From: Utricularia gibba
Taxonomy: Eukaryota; Streptophyta; Magnoliopsida; Lamiales; Lentibulariaceae
Direction: 5' to 3'
Assembly: GCA_002189035.1 (NCBI GenBank)
Contig: NEEC01000143.1
Span: 1 to 59,733 of the forward strand
DNA length: 59,733 bases
Shown here: in pieces, positions 15,001 through 28,945 of the stretch
Layout: every line of letters starts with the position of its first letter
Numbering within the stretch: position 1 is the stretch's first letter
Notes under the pieces: generated by a model
Told to the model about the DNA's origin: nothing
Seen by the model: the letters and a program-made list of their open reading frames with translations, nothing else
The model's database searches: none
Position numbers and translations under genes: made by a program

Positions 15001-18000
15001 ATTATACTTCTTGGAGCACGAATAGGGCTTCCCAATGGTGTGCTATGAAGAGTTAGCATCTGCATGTTTTGGAAGAGGTGCTTCGTGGACCAGGATGTGC
15101 GACATAGTCATTTCATTGCGCATCACCATTCGGGGTGCAGCCGAAAAATCACACGTGCACTGGATTCGTTAAAAGTAAACATTTTTGCGTACCTGGAGTA
15201 TAATAGTGTTGGGATAAGTGATGCCACGAAATTCATGATGTAACATGTGACTTTTTTCCATCTTGATCGCATATCCGATGAAGTTTGACACCATATGTTT
15301 TGGCTGTTGATTGATGCAATTAGTTGCCATGATACTTCTGATTCTTGATACACCATTCCCATACACCATGTCTCTAGTGGCTATTTGATTCTTTTGCCGT
15401 GTATCCCATTTGCATCAATTTCGAGAACGAGAAGCACATTATTAAACGCAGCCACCAAGGAAGGACACGTAAGACACTTTTCGTTGTGGTTTGTTTTTAA
15501 TATGTCCACAGTTATGGACAAACGTAACTCCAAATTATACTACTTGGAGCACGAATAGGGCTTCCCAATGGTGTGCTATGAAGAGTTAGCATCTGCATGT
15601 TTTGGAAGAGGTGCTTCGTGGACCAGGATGTGCGACATAGTCATTTCATTGCGCATCACCATTCGGGGTGCAGCCGAAAAATCACACGTGCACTGGATTC
15701 GTTAAAAGTAAACATTTTTGCGTACCTGGGTGTATAATAGTGTTGGGATAAGTGATGCCACGAAATTCATGATGTAACATGTGACTTTTTCCATCTTGAT
15801 CGCATATCCGATGAAGTTTGACACCATATGTTTTGGCTGTTGATTGATGCAATTAGTTGCCATGATACTTCTGATTCTTGATACACCATTCCCATACACC
15901 ATGTCTCTAGTGGCTATTTGATTCTTTTGCCGTGTATCCATTTGCATCAATTTCGAGAACGAGAAGCACATTATTAAACGCAGCCACCAAGGAAGGACAC
16001 GTAAGACACTTTTCGTTGTGGTTTGTTTTTAATATGTCCACAGTTATGGGACAAACGTAACTCCAATTATACTACTTGGAGCACGAATAGGGCTTCCCAA
16101 TGGTGTGCTATGAAGAGTTAGCATCTGCATGTTTTGGAAGAGGTGCTTCGTGGACCAGGATGTGCGACATAGTCATTTCATTGCGCATCACCATTCGGGG
16201 TGCAGCCGAAAAATCACACGTGCACTGGATTCGTTAAAAGTAAACATTTTGCGTACCTGGAGTATAATAGTGTTGGGATAAGTGATGCCACGAAATTCAT
16301 GATGTAACATGTGACTTTTTCCATCTTGATCGCATATCCGATGAAGTTTGACACCATATGTTTGGCAGTTGATTGATGCAATTAGTTGCCATGATACTTC
16401 TGATTCTTGATACACCATTCCCATACACCATGTCTCTAGTGGCTATTTGATTCTTTTGCCGTGTATCCATTTGCATCAATTTCGAGAACGAGAAGCACAT
16501 TATTAAACGCAGCCACCAAGGAAGGACACGTAAGACACTTTTCGTTGTGGTTTGTTTTTTAATATGTCCACAGTTATGGGACAAACGTAACTCCAAATTA
16601 TACTACTTGGAGCACGAATAGGGCTTCCCAATGGTGTGCTATGAAGAGTTAGGCATCTGCATGTTTTGGAATAGGTGCTTCGTGGACCAGGATGTGCGAC
16701 CTAGTCATTTCATTGCGCATCACCATTCGGGGTGCAGCCGAAAAATCACACGTGCACTGGATTCGTTAAAAGTAAACATTTTTGCGTACCTGGAGTATAA
16801 TAGTGTTGGGATAAGTGATGCCACGAAATTCATGATGTAACATGTGACTTTTTTCCATCTTGATCGCATATCCGATGAAGTTTGACACAATATGTTTTTG
16901 TTGATTGATTCAATTAGTTGCCATGATACTTCTGATTCTTGATACACCATTCCCATACACCATGTCTCTAGTGGCTATTTGATTCTTTTGCCGTGTATCT
17001 TGTTTGCATCAATTTCGAGAACGAGAAGCACATTATTAAACGCAGCCACCAAGGAAGGACACGTAAGACACTTTTCGTTGTGGTTTGTTTTTAATATGTC
17101 CACAGTTATGGGACAAACGTAACTCCATATTATACTACTTGGAGCACGAATAGGGCTTGCCCAATGGTGTGCTATGAAGAGTTAGCTCTGCATGTTTTGG
17201 AAGAGGTGCTTCGTGGACCAGGATGTGCGACATAGTCATTTCATTGCGCATCACCATTCGGGTGCAGCCGAAAAATCACACGTTTACTGGATTCGTTAAA
17301 AGTAAACATTTTTGCGTACCTGGTGTATAATAGTGTTGGGATAAGTGATGCCACGAAATTCATGATGTAACATGTGACTTTTTCCATCTTGATCGCATAT
17401 CCGATGAAGTTTGACACATATGTTTTGGCTGTTGATTGATTCAATTAGTTGCCATGATACTTCTGATTCTTGATGCACCATTCCCATACACCATGTCTCT
17501 AGTGGCTATTTGATTCTTTTGCCGTGTATCTTGTTTGCATCAATTTCGAGAACGAGAAGCACATTATTAAACGCAGCCACCAAGGAAGGACACGTAAGAC
17601 ACTTTTCGTTGTGGTTTGTTTTTAATATGTCCACAGTTATGGACAAACGTAACTCCATATTATACTACTTGGAGCACGAATAGGGCTCCCAATGGTGTGC
17701 TGAAGAGTTAGGCTCTGCATGTTTTGGAAGAGGTGCTTCGTGGACCAGGATGTGCGACATAGTCATTTCATTGCGCATCACCATTCGGGGTGCAGCCGAA
17801 AAATCACACGTGCTGGATTCGTTAAAAGTAAACATTTTTGCGTACCTGGAGTATAATAGTGTTGGGATAAGTGATGCACGAAATTCATGATGTAACATGT
17901 GACTTTTTTTCCATCTTGATCGCATATCCGATGAAGTTTGACACAATATGTTTTGGCTGTTGATTGATGCAATTAGTTGCCATGATACTTCTGATTCTTG

Positions 18001-18018
18001 ATACACCATTCCTACACC
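1..18018. repeat. Array segment I: mixed-lineage monomers, mean ~530 bp
   Basis: It holds 34 complete monomers starting at 7, 536, 1064, 1594, 2120, 2650, 3181, 3710, 4236, 4766, 5297, 5824, 6353, 6881, 7414, 7945, 8476, 9008, 9537, 10064, 10592, 11122, 11651, 12178, 12710, 13241, 13769, 14300, 14834, 15368, 15901, 16430, 16962 and 17493; bases 1-6 are the tail of the previous copy. Lengths are 526-534 bp. Two monomer lineages are interleaved. Minor-lineage markers (GTTTAC, GGTGTA, GGCAG, CTAGGAAG, CCAATT or CCATATT) are scattered through the segment together with the GACCTAG variant. No regular higher-order period was apparent from these markers. Confidence 0.93.
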
Positions 18019-21000
18019 ATGTTCTAGTGGCTATTTGATTCTTTTGCCGTGTATTTGTTGCATCAATTTCGAGAACGAGAAGCACATTATTAAACGCAGC
18101 CACAAGGAAGGACACGTAAGACACTTTTCGTTGTGGTTTGTTTTTAATATGTCCAGTTATGGGACAAACGTAACTCAATTATACTTTGGAGCACGAATAG
18201 GGCTTCCAATGGTGTGCTATGAAGAGTTAGCTCTGCATGTTTTGGAAGAGGTGCTTCGTGGACCAGGATGTGCGACATAGTCATTTCATTGCGCATCACC
18301 ATTCGGGGTGCAGCCGAAAAATCACACGTGCACTGGATTCGTTAAAAGTAAACATTTTTGCGTACCTGGTGTATAATAGTGTTGGGATAAGTGATGCCAC
18401 GAAATTCATGATGTAACATGTGACTTTTTCCATCTTGATCGCATATCCGATGAAGTTTGACACCATATGTTTTGGCAGTTGATTGATGCAATTAGTTGCC
18501 ATGATACTTCTGATTCTTGATACACCATTCCATACACCATGTCTCTAGTGGCTATTTGATTCTTTTGCCGTATCTTTTGCATCAATTTCGAGAACGAGAA
18601 GCACATTATTAAACGCAGCCACCAAGGAAGGACACGTAAGACACTTTTCGTTGTGGTTTGTTTTTAATATGTCCACAGTTATGGGACAAACGTAACTCCA
18701 AATTATACTACTTGGAGCACGAATAGGGCTTCCAATGGTGTGCTATGAAGAGTTAGGCTCATGTTTTGGAAGAGGTGCTTCGTGGACAGGATGTGCGACC
18801 TAGTCATTTCATTGCGCATCACCATTCGGGGTGCAGCCGAAAAATCACACGTGCACTGGATTCGTTAAAAGTAAACATTTTTGCGTACCTGGAGTATAAT
18901 AGTGTTGGGATAAGTGATGCCACGAAATTCATGATGTAACATGTGACTTTTTCCATCTTGATCGCATATCCGATGAAGTTTGACACAATATGTTTTGGCT
19001 GTTGATTGATGCAATTAGTTGCCATGATACTTCTGATTCTTGATACACCATTCCATACACATGTCTCTAGTGGCTATTTGATTCTTTTGCCGTGTATCAT
19101 TTGCATCAATTTCGAGAACGAGAAGCACATTATTAAACGCAGCCACAAGGAAGGACACGTAAGACACTTTTCGTTGTGGTTTGTTTTTAATATGTCCGCA
19201 GTTATGGGACAAACGTAACTCCAAATTATACTTTTGGAGCACGAATAGGGCTTCCCAATGGTGTGCTATGAAGAGTTAGCATCTGCATGTTTTGGAAGAG
19301 GTGCTTCGTAGATCAGGATGTGCGACATAGTCATTTCATTGCGCATCACATTCGGGTGCAGCCTAAAAATCACACGTGCACTGGATTCGTTAAAAGTAAA
19401 CATTTTTGCGTACCTGGAGTATAATAGTGTTGGGATAAGTGATGCCACGAAATTCATGATGTAACATGTGACTTTTTTCCATCTTGATCGCATATCCGAT
19501 GAAGTTTGACACATATGTTTTGGCTGTTGATTGATGCAATTAGTTGCCATGATACTTCTGATTCTTGATACACCATTCCATACACCATGTCTCTAGTGGC
19601 TATTTGATTCTTTTGCCGTGTATCTTGTTGCATCAATTTCGAGAACGAGAAGCACATTATTAAACGCAGCCACCAAGGAAGGACACGTAAGACACTTTTC
19701 GTTGTGGTTTGTTTTAATATGTCCCAGTTATGGGACAAACGTAACTCCAATTATACTACTTGGAGAGAATAGGGCTGCCCAATGGTGTGCTAGGAAGAGT
19801 TAGCTCTGCATGTTTTGGAAGAGGTGCTTCGTGGACGGGATGTGCGACATAGTCATTTCATTGCGCATCACCATTCGGGGTGCAGCCGAAAAATCACGTG
19901 ACTGGATTCGTTAAAAGTAAACATTTTTGCGTACCTGGTGTATAATAGTGTTGGGATAAGTGATGCACGAAATTCATGATGTAACATGTGACTTTTTCCA
20001 TCTTGATCGCATATCCGATGAAGTTTGACACCATATGTTTTGGCAGTTGATTGATGCAATTAGTTGCCATGATACTTCTGATTCTTGATACACATTCCCA
20101 TACACATGTCTCTAGTGGCTATTTGATTCTTTTGCCGTGTATCCCATTTGCATCAATTTCGAGAACGAGAAGCACATTATTAAACGCAGCCACCAAGGAA
20201 GGACACGTAAGACACTTTTCGTTGTGGTTTGTTTTTAATATGTCCAGTTATGGGACAAACGTAACTCCAAATTATACTACTTGGAGCACGAATAGGGCTT
20301 CCAATGGTGTGCTATGAAGAGTTAGCATCTGCATGTTTTGGAATAGGTGCTTCGTGGACCAGGATGTGCGACTAGTCATTTCATTGCGCATCACCATTCG
20401 GGTGCAGCCGAAAAATCACACGTGCACTGGATTCGTTAAAAGTAAACATTTTTGCGTACCTGGAGTATAATAGTGTTGGGATAAGTGATGCACGAAATTC
20501 ATGATGTAACATGTGACTTTTTCCATCTTGATCGCATATCGATGAAGTTTGACACAATATGTTTGGCTGTTGATTGATTCAATTAGTTGCCATGATACTT
20601 CTGATTCTTGATACACCATTCCATACACCATGTCTCTAGTGGCTATTTGATTCTTTTGCCGTGTATCTTGTTTGCATCAATTTCGAGAACGAGAAGCACA
20701 TTATTAAACGCAGCCACCAAGGAAGGACACGTAAGACACTTTTCGTTGTGGTTTGTTTTTAATATGTCCAAGTTATGGGACAAACGTAACTCCAATTATA
20801 CTACTTGGAGCACGAATAGGGCTTCCAATGGTGTGCTAGGAAGAGTTAGCCTGCATGTTTTGGAAGAGGTGCTTCGTGACCGGATGTGCGACATAGTCAT
20901 TTCATTGCGCATCACCATTCGGGGCAGCCGAAAAATCACGTTACTGGATTCGTTAAAAGTAAACATTTTTGCGTACCTGGTGTATAATAGTGTTGGGATA

Positions 21001-24000
21001 AGTGATGCCACGAAATTCATGATGTAACATGTGACTTTTTCCATCTTGATCGCATATCCGATGAAGTTTGACACATATGTTTTGGCTGTTGATTGATGCA
21101 ATTAGTTGCCATGATACTTCTGATTCTTGATACACATTCCATACACATGTCTCTAGTGGCTATTTGATTCTTTTGCCGTGTATATTTGCATCAATTTCGA
21201 GAAGAGAAGCACATTATTAAACGCAGCCACCAAGGAAGGACACGTAAGACACTTTTCGTTGTGGTTTGTTTTTAATATGTCAAGTTATGGACAAACGTAA
21301 CTCCAAATTATACTACTTGGAGCACGAATAGGGCTTCCAATGGTGTGCTATGAAGAGTTAGCATCTGCATGTTTTGGAAGAGGTGCTTCGTGGACCAGGA
21401 TGTGCGACATAGTCATTTCATTGCGCATCACCATTCGGGGTGCAGCGAAAAATCACACGTGCACTGGATTCGTTAAAAGTAAACATTTTTGCGTACCTGG
21501 AGTATAATAGTGTTGGGATAAGTGATGCCACGAAATTCATGATGTAACATGTGACTTTTTTCATCTTGATCGCATATCCGATGAAGTTTGACAATATGTT
21601 TGGCTGTTGATTGATGCAATTAGTTGCCATGATACTTCTGATTCTTGATACACCATTCCCATACACCATGTCTCTAGTGGCTATTTGATTCTTTTGCCGT
21701 GTATCTTTTGCATCAATTTCGAGAACGAGAAGCACATTATTAAACGCAGCCACAAGGAAGGACACGTAAGACACTTTTCGTTGTGGTTTGTTTTTAATAT
21801 GTCCAGTTATGGGACAAACGTAACTCCATATTATACTACTTGGAGCACGAATAGGGCTGCCCAATGGTGTGCTAGGAAGAGTTAGGTCTGCATGTTTTGG
21901 AAGAGGTGCTTCGTGGACGGGATGTGCGACATAGTCATTTCATTGCGCATCACATTCGGGTGCAGCCGAAAATCACACGTTTACTGGATTCGTTAAAAGT
22001 AAACATTTTTGCGTACCTGGTGTATAATAGTGTTGGGATAAGTGATGCACGAAATTCATGATGTAACATGTGACTTGTTTCCATCTTGATCGCATATCCG
22101 ATGAAGTTTGACACATATGTTTTGGAGTTGATTGATGCAATTAGTTGCCATGATACTTCTGATTCTTGATACACCATTCCATACACCATGTCTCTAGTGG
22201 CTATTTGATTCTTTTGCCGTGTATCATTTGCATCAATTTCGAGAACGAGAAGCACATTATTAAACGCAGCACCAAGGAAGGACACGTAAGACACTTTTCG
22301 TTGTGGTTTGTTTTTAATATGTCCAAAGTTATGGGACAAACGTAACTCCAAATTATACTACTTGGAGCACGAATAGGGCTTCCCAATGGTGTGCTATGAA
22401 GAGTTAGCATCTGCATGTTTTGGAAGAGGTGCTTCGTGGACAGGATGTGCGACATAGTCATTTCATTGCGCATCACCATTCGGGGTGCAGCCGAAAAAAT
22501 CACACGTGCACTGGATTCGTTAAAAGTAAACATTTTTGCGTACCTGGAGTATAATAGTGTTGGGATAAGTGATGCCACGAAATTCATGATGTAACATGTG
22601 ACTTTTTCCATCTTGATCGCATATCCGATGAAGTTTGACACCATATGTTTGGCTGTTGATTGATGCAATTAGTTGCCATGATACTTCTGATTCTTGATAC
22701 ACCATTCCCATACACATGTCTCTAGTGGCTATTTGATTCTTTTGCCGTGTATCTTTGCATCAATTTGAGAACGAGAAGCATTATTAAACGCAGCCACCAA
22801 GGAAGGACACGTAAGACACTTTTCGTTGTGGTTTGTTTTAATATGTCCAGTTATGGGACAAACGTAACTCCAAATTATACTTTTGGAGCACGAATAGGGC
22901 TTCCAATGGTGTGCTATGAAGAGTTAGCATCTGCATGTTTTGGAAGAGGTGCTTCGTGACAGGATGTGCGACATAGTCATTTCATTGCGCATCACCATTC
23001 GGGTGCAGCCAAAAATCACACGTGCACTGGATTCGTTAAAAGTAAACATTTTTGCGTACCTGGAGTATAATAGTGTTGGGATAAGTGATGCCACGAAATT
23101 CATGATGTAACATGTGACTTTTTTTTCCATCTTGATCGCATATCCGATGAAGTTTGACACATATGTTTTGGCTGTTGATTGATGCAATTAGTTGCCATGA
23201 TACTTCTGATTCTTGATACACCATTCCCATACACATGTCTCTAGTGGCTATTTGATTCTTTTGCCGTATCTTGTTGCATCAATTTCGAGAACGAGAAGCA
23301 CATTATTAAACGCAGCCACCAAGGAAGGACACGTAAGACACTTTTCGTTGTGGTTTGTTTTTAATATGTCCACAGTTATGGACAAACGTAACTCCAATTA
23401 TACTACTTGGAGCACGAATAGGGCTGCCAATGGTGTGCTAGGAAGAGTTAGGCTCTGCATGTTTTGGAAGAGGTGCTTCGTGGACGGATGTGCGACATAG
23501 TCATTTCATTGCGCATCACCATTCGGGGTGCAGCGAAAAATCACACGTGCACTGGATTCGTTAAAAGTAAACATTTTTGCGTACCTGGTGTATAATAGTG
23601 TTGGGATAAGTGATGCCACGAAATTCATGATGTAACATGTGACTTTTTCCATCTTGATCGCATATCCGATGAAGTTTGACACCATATGTTTTGGCTGTTG
23701 ATTGATGCAATTAGTTGCCATGATACTTCTGATTCTTGATACACCATTCCCATACACCATGTCTCTAGTGGCTATTTGATTCTTTTGCCGTGTATCCCAT
23801 TTGCATCAATTTCGAGAACGAGAAGCACATTATTAAACGCAGCCACCAAGGAAGGACACGTAAGACACTTTTCGTTGTGGTTTGTTTTTAATATGTCCAC
23901 AGTTATGGGACAAACGTAACTCCAATTATACTACTTGGAGCACGAATAGGGCTCCCAATGGTGTGCTATGAAGAGTTAGCATCTGCATGTTTTGGAAGAG

Positions 24001-27000
24001 GTGCTTCGTGGACAGGATGTGCGACATAGTCATTTCATTGCGCATCACATTCGGGTGCAGCCGAAAAACACGTGCACTGGATTCGTTAAAAGTAAAATTT
24101 TTGCGTACCTGGAGTATAAATAGTGTTGGGATAAGTGATGCACGAAATTCATGATGTAACATGTGACTTTTTTCCATCTTGATCGCATATCCGATGAAGT
24201 TTGACACAATATGTTTTGGCTGTTGATTGATGCAATTAGTTGCCATGATACTTCTGATTCTTGATACACCATTCCATACACCATGTCTCTAGTGGCTATT
24301 TTGATTCTTTTGCCGTGTATTTGTTTGCATCAATTTCGAGAACGAGAAGCACATTATTAAACGCAGCCACCAAGGAAGGACACGTAAGACACTTTCGTTG
24401 TGGTTTGTTTTTAATATGTCCACAGTTATGGGACAAACGTAACTCCAAATTATACTACTTGGAGCACGAATAGGGCTGCCCAATGGTGTGCTATGAAGAG
24501 TTAGGCATCTGCATGTTTTGGAAGAGGTGCTTCGTGACGGGATGTGCGACATAGTCATTTCATTGCGCATCACCATTCGGGGTGCAGCCGAAAATCACAC
24601 GTTTACTGGATTCGTTAAAAGTAAACATTTTTGCGTACCTGGTGTATAATAGTGTTGGGATAAGTGATGCCACGAAATTCATGATGTAACATGTGACTTT
24701 TTCCATCTTGATCGCATATCCGATGAAGTTTGACACCATATGTTTTGGCATTGATTGATGCAATTAGTTGCCATGATACTTCTGATTCTTGATACACCAT
24801 TCCATACACCATGTCTCTAGTGGCTATTTGATTCTTTTGCCGTGTATCTTTGCATCAATTTCGAGAACGAGAAGCACATTATTAAACGCAGCCACAAGGA
24901 AGGACACGTAAGACACTTTTCGTTGTGGTTTGTTTTTAATATGTCCAGTTATGGGACAAACGTAACTCCAAATTACTTGGAGCACGAATAGGGCTTCCCA
25001 ATGGTGTGCTATGAAGAGTTAGCATCTGCATGTTTTGGAAGAGGTGCTTCGTGGACAGGATGTGCGACATAGTCATTTCATTGCGCATCACCATTCGGGT
25101 GCAGCCTAAAAATCACACGTGCACTGGATTCGTTAAAAGTAAACATTTTTGCGTACCTGGAGTATAATAGTGTTTGGGATAAGTGATGCCACGAAATTCA
25201 TGATGTAACATGTGACTTTTTTCCATCTTGATCGCATATCCGATGAAGTTTGACACATATGTTTGGCTTGATTGATGCAATTAGTTGCCATGATACTTCT
25301 GATTCTTGATAACACATTCCCATACACCATGTCTCTAGTGGCTATTTGATTCTTTTGCCGTGTATCTTTGCATCAATTTCGAGAACGAGAGCACATTATT
25401 AAACGCAGCCACCAAGGAAGGACACGTAAGACACTTTTCGTTGTGGTTTGTTTTTAATATGTCCACAGTTATGGGACAAACGTAACTCCAAATTATACTA
25501 CTTGGAGCACGAATAGGGCTCCCAATGGTGTGCTAGGAAGAGTTAGCTCTGCATGTTTTGGAAGAGGTGCTTCGTGGACCGGATGTGCGACATAGTCATT
25601 TCATTGCGCATCACCATTCGGGTGCAGCCGAAAAATCACACGTGCACTGGATTCGTTAAAAGTAAACATTTTTGCGTACCTGGTGTATAATAGTGTTGGG
25701 ATAAGTGATGCACGAAATTCATGATGTAACATGTGACTTTTTTCCATCTTGATCGCATATCCGATGAAGTTTGACACCATATGTTTTGGCTGTTGATTGA
25801 TGCAATTAGTTGCCATGATACTTCTGATTCTTGATACCATTCCCATACACCATGTCTCTAGTGGCTATTTGATTCTTTTGCCGTGTATCTTTTTGCATCA
25901 ATTTCGAGAACGAGAAGCACATTATTAAACGCAGCCACCAAGGAAGGACACGTAAGACACTTTTCGTTGTGGTTTGTTTTTAATATGTCCAAGTTATGGG
26001 ACAAACTCCAAATTATACTACTTGGAGCACGAATAGGGCTTCCAATGGTGTGCTATGAAGAGTTAGCATCTGCATGTTTTGGAAGAGGCTTCGTGGACCA
26101 GGATGTGCGACATAGTCATTTCATTGCGCATCACCATTCGGGGTGCAGCCGAAAAATCACACGTGCACTGGATTCGTTAAAAGTAAACATTTTTGCGTAC
26201 CTGGTGTATAATAGTGTTGGGATAAGTGATGCCACGAAATTCATGATGTAACATGTGACTTTTTCCATCTTGATCGCATATCCGATGAAGTTTGACACCA
26301 TATGTTTGGCTGTTGATTGATGCAATTAGTTGCCATGATACTTCTGATTCTTGATACACCATTCCCATACACCATGTCTCTAGTGGCTATTGATTCTTTT
26401 GCCGTGTATCTTTGCATCAATTTCGAGAACGAAAGCACATTATTAAACGCAGCCACCAAGGAAGGACACGTAAGACACTTTTCGTTGTGGTTTGTTTTTA
26501 ATATGTCCAGTTATGGGACAAACGTAACTCCAAATTATACTACTTGGAGCACGAATAGGGCTTCCAATGGTGTGCTATGAAGAGTTAGCATCTGCATGTT
26601 TTGGAAGAGGTGCTTCGTGACCAGGATGTGCGACCTAGTCATTTCATTGCGCATCACCATTCGGGTGCAGCCGAAAAATCACACGTGCACTGGATTCGTT
26701 AAAAGTAAACATTTTTGCGTACCTGGAGTATAATAGTGTTGGGATAAGTGATGCCACGAAATTCATGATGTAACATGTGACTTTTTTCCATCTTGATCGC
26801 ATATCCGATGAAGTTTGACACATATGTTTTGTTGATTGATGCAATTAGTTGCCATGATACTTCTGATTCTTGATACACCATTCCCATACACCATGTCTCT
26901 AGTGGCTATTTGATTCTTTTGCCGTGTATCTTGTTTGCATCAATTTCGAGAACGAGAAGCACATTATTAAACGCAGCCACCAAGGAAGGACACGTAAGAC

Positions 27001-27944
27001 ACTTTTCGTTGTGGTTTGTTTTTAATATGTCCACAGTTATGGACAAACGTAACTCCAATTATACTACTTGGAGCACGAATAGGGCTGCCAATGGTGTGCT
27101 AGGAAGAGTTAGCTCTGCATGTTTTGGAAGAGGTGCTTCGTGGACCGGATGTGCGACATAGTCATTTCATTGCGCATCACCATTCGGGGTGCAGCCTAAA
27201 AATCACACGTTTACTGGATTCGTTAAAAGTAAACATTTTTGCGTACCTGGAGTATAATAGTGTTGGGATAAGTGATGCACGAAATTCATGATGTAACATG
27301 TGACTTTTTCCATCTTGATCGCATATCCGATGAAGTTTGACACCATATGTTTTGGCTGTTGATTGATGCAATTAGTTGCCATGATACTTCTGATTCTTGA
27401 TACATTCCATACACCATGTCTCTAGTGGCTATTTGATTCTTTTGCCGTGTATCTTTGCATCAATTTCGAGAACGAGAAGCACATTATTAAACGCAGCCAC
27501 CAAGGAAGGACACGTAAGACACTTTTCGTTGTGGTTTGTTTTTAATATGTCCAAGTTATGGGACAAACGTAACTCCAAATTATACTACTTGGAGCACGAA
27601 TAGGGCTTCCCAATGGTGTGCTATGAAGAGTTAGCATCTGCATGTTTTGGAAGAGGTGCTTCGTGGACCAGGATGTGCGACATAGTCATTTCATTGCGCA
27701 TCACCATTCGGGGTGCAGCCTAAAAATCACACGTGCACTGGATTCGTTAAAAGTAAACATTTTTGCGTACCTGGAGTATAATAGTGTTGGGATAAGTGAT
27801 GCCACGAAATTCATGATGTAACATGTGACTTTTTTCCATCTTGATCGCATATCCGATGAAGTTTGACACATATGTTTTGGCTGTTGATTGATGCAATTAG
27901 TTGCCATGATACTTCTGATTCTTGATACACCATTCCCATACACC
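18019..27944. repeat. Array segment II: shortened mixed monomers, mean 522 bp
   Basis: It holds 19 monomers starting at 18019, 18539, 19061, 19587, 20106, 20630, 21147, 21668, 22188, 22716, 23235, 23759, 24283, 24811, 25329, 25852, 26374, 26893 and 27416, with lengths of 517-529 bp. The shortening comes from many losses of one to three bases per copy. Typical losses are one C or G from runs of two to four (CACCAAGG to CACAAGG, GCTTCCC to GCTTCC, GATGCC to GATGC, TTCCCATAC to TTCCATAC) and bases at positions that are polymorphic elsewhere. Substitution alleles resemble those of segment I. The change to longer copies is fairly abrupt near 27.9 kb. Confidence 0.9.
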
Positions 27945-28476
27945 ATGTCTCTAGTGGCTATTTGATTCTTTTGCCGTGTATCTTGTTTGCATCAATTTCG
28001 AGAACGAGAAGCACATTATTAAACGCAGCCACCAAGGAAGGACACGTAAGACACTTTTCGTTGTGGTTTTTTTTAATATGTCCACAGTTATGGGACAAAC
28101 GTAACTCCAAATTATACTACTTGGAGCACGAATAGGGCTTCCCAATGGTGTGCTATGAAGAGTTAGCATCTGCATGTTTTGGAAGAGGTGCTTCGTGGAC
28201 CAGGATGTGCGACATAGTCATTTCATTGCGCATCACCATTCGGGGTGCAGCCGAAAAATCACACGTGCACTGGATTCGTTAAAAGTAAACATTTTTGCGT
28301 ACCTGGAGTATAATAGTGTTGGGATAAGTGATGCCACGAAATTCATGATGTAACATGTGACTTTTTTCCATCTTGATCGCATATCCGATGAAGTTTGACA
28401 CATATGTTTTGGCTGTTGATTGATTCAATTAGTTGCCATGATACTTCTGATTCTTGATACACCATTCCCATACACC

Positions 28477-28945
28477 ATGTCTCTAGTGGCTATTTGATTC
28501 TTTTGCCGTGTATCCCATTTGCATCAATTTCGAGAACGAGAAGCACATTATTAAACGCAGCCACCAAGGAAGGACACGTAAGACACTTTTCGTTGTGGTT
28601 TGTTTTTAATATGTCCACAGTTATGGACAAACGTAACTCCAAATTATACTACTTGGAGCACGAATAGGGCTTCCCAATGGTGTGCTATGAAGAGTTAGCA
28701 TCTGCATGTTTTGGAAGAGGTGCTTCGTGACCAGGATGTGCGACATATCATTGCGCATCACCATTGCCACGTGAAATATAATAGTGTTGGGATAAGTGAT
28801 GCCACGAAATTCATGATGTAACATGTGACTTTTTTCCATCTTGATCGCATATCCGATGAAGTTTGACACCATATGTTTTGGCTGTTGATTGATGCAATTA
28901 GTTGCCATGATACTTCTGATTCTTGATACACCATTCCCATACACC
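28477..28945. repeat. Internally deleted monomer, 469 bp
   Basis: The copy is normal up to GTGCGACATA at about 28747. It then reads through a compressed stretch to TATAATAGTG at about 28787. Short consensus fragments (TCATTGCGCATCACCATT, GCC, CACGTG, AAA) survive in order while the sequence between them is missing, about 60 bp in total. The copy is normal afterwards. Because a chain of small losses is needed, this is not a simple single deletion. The frame shift it causes creates the longest ORF in the window by chance. Confidence 0.88.
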
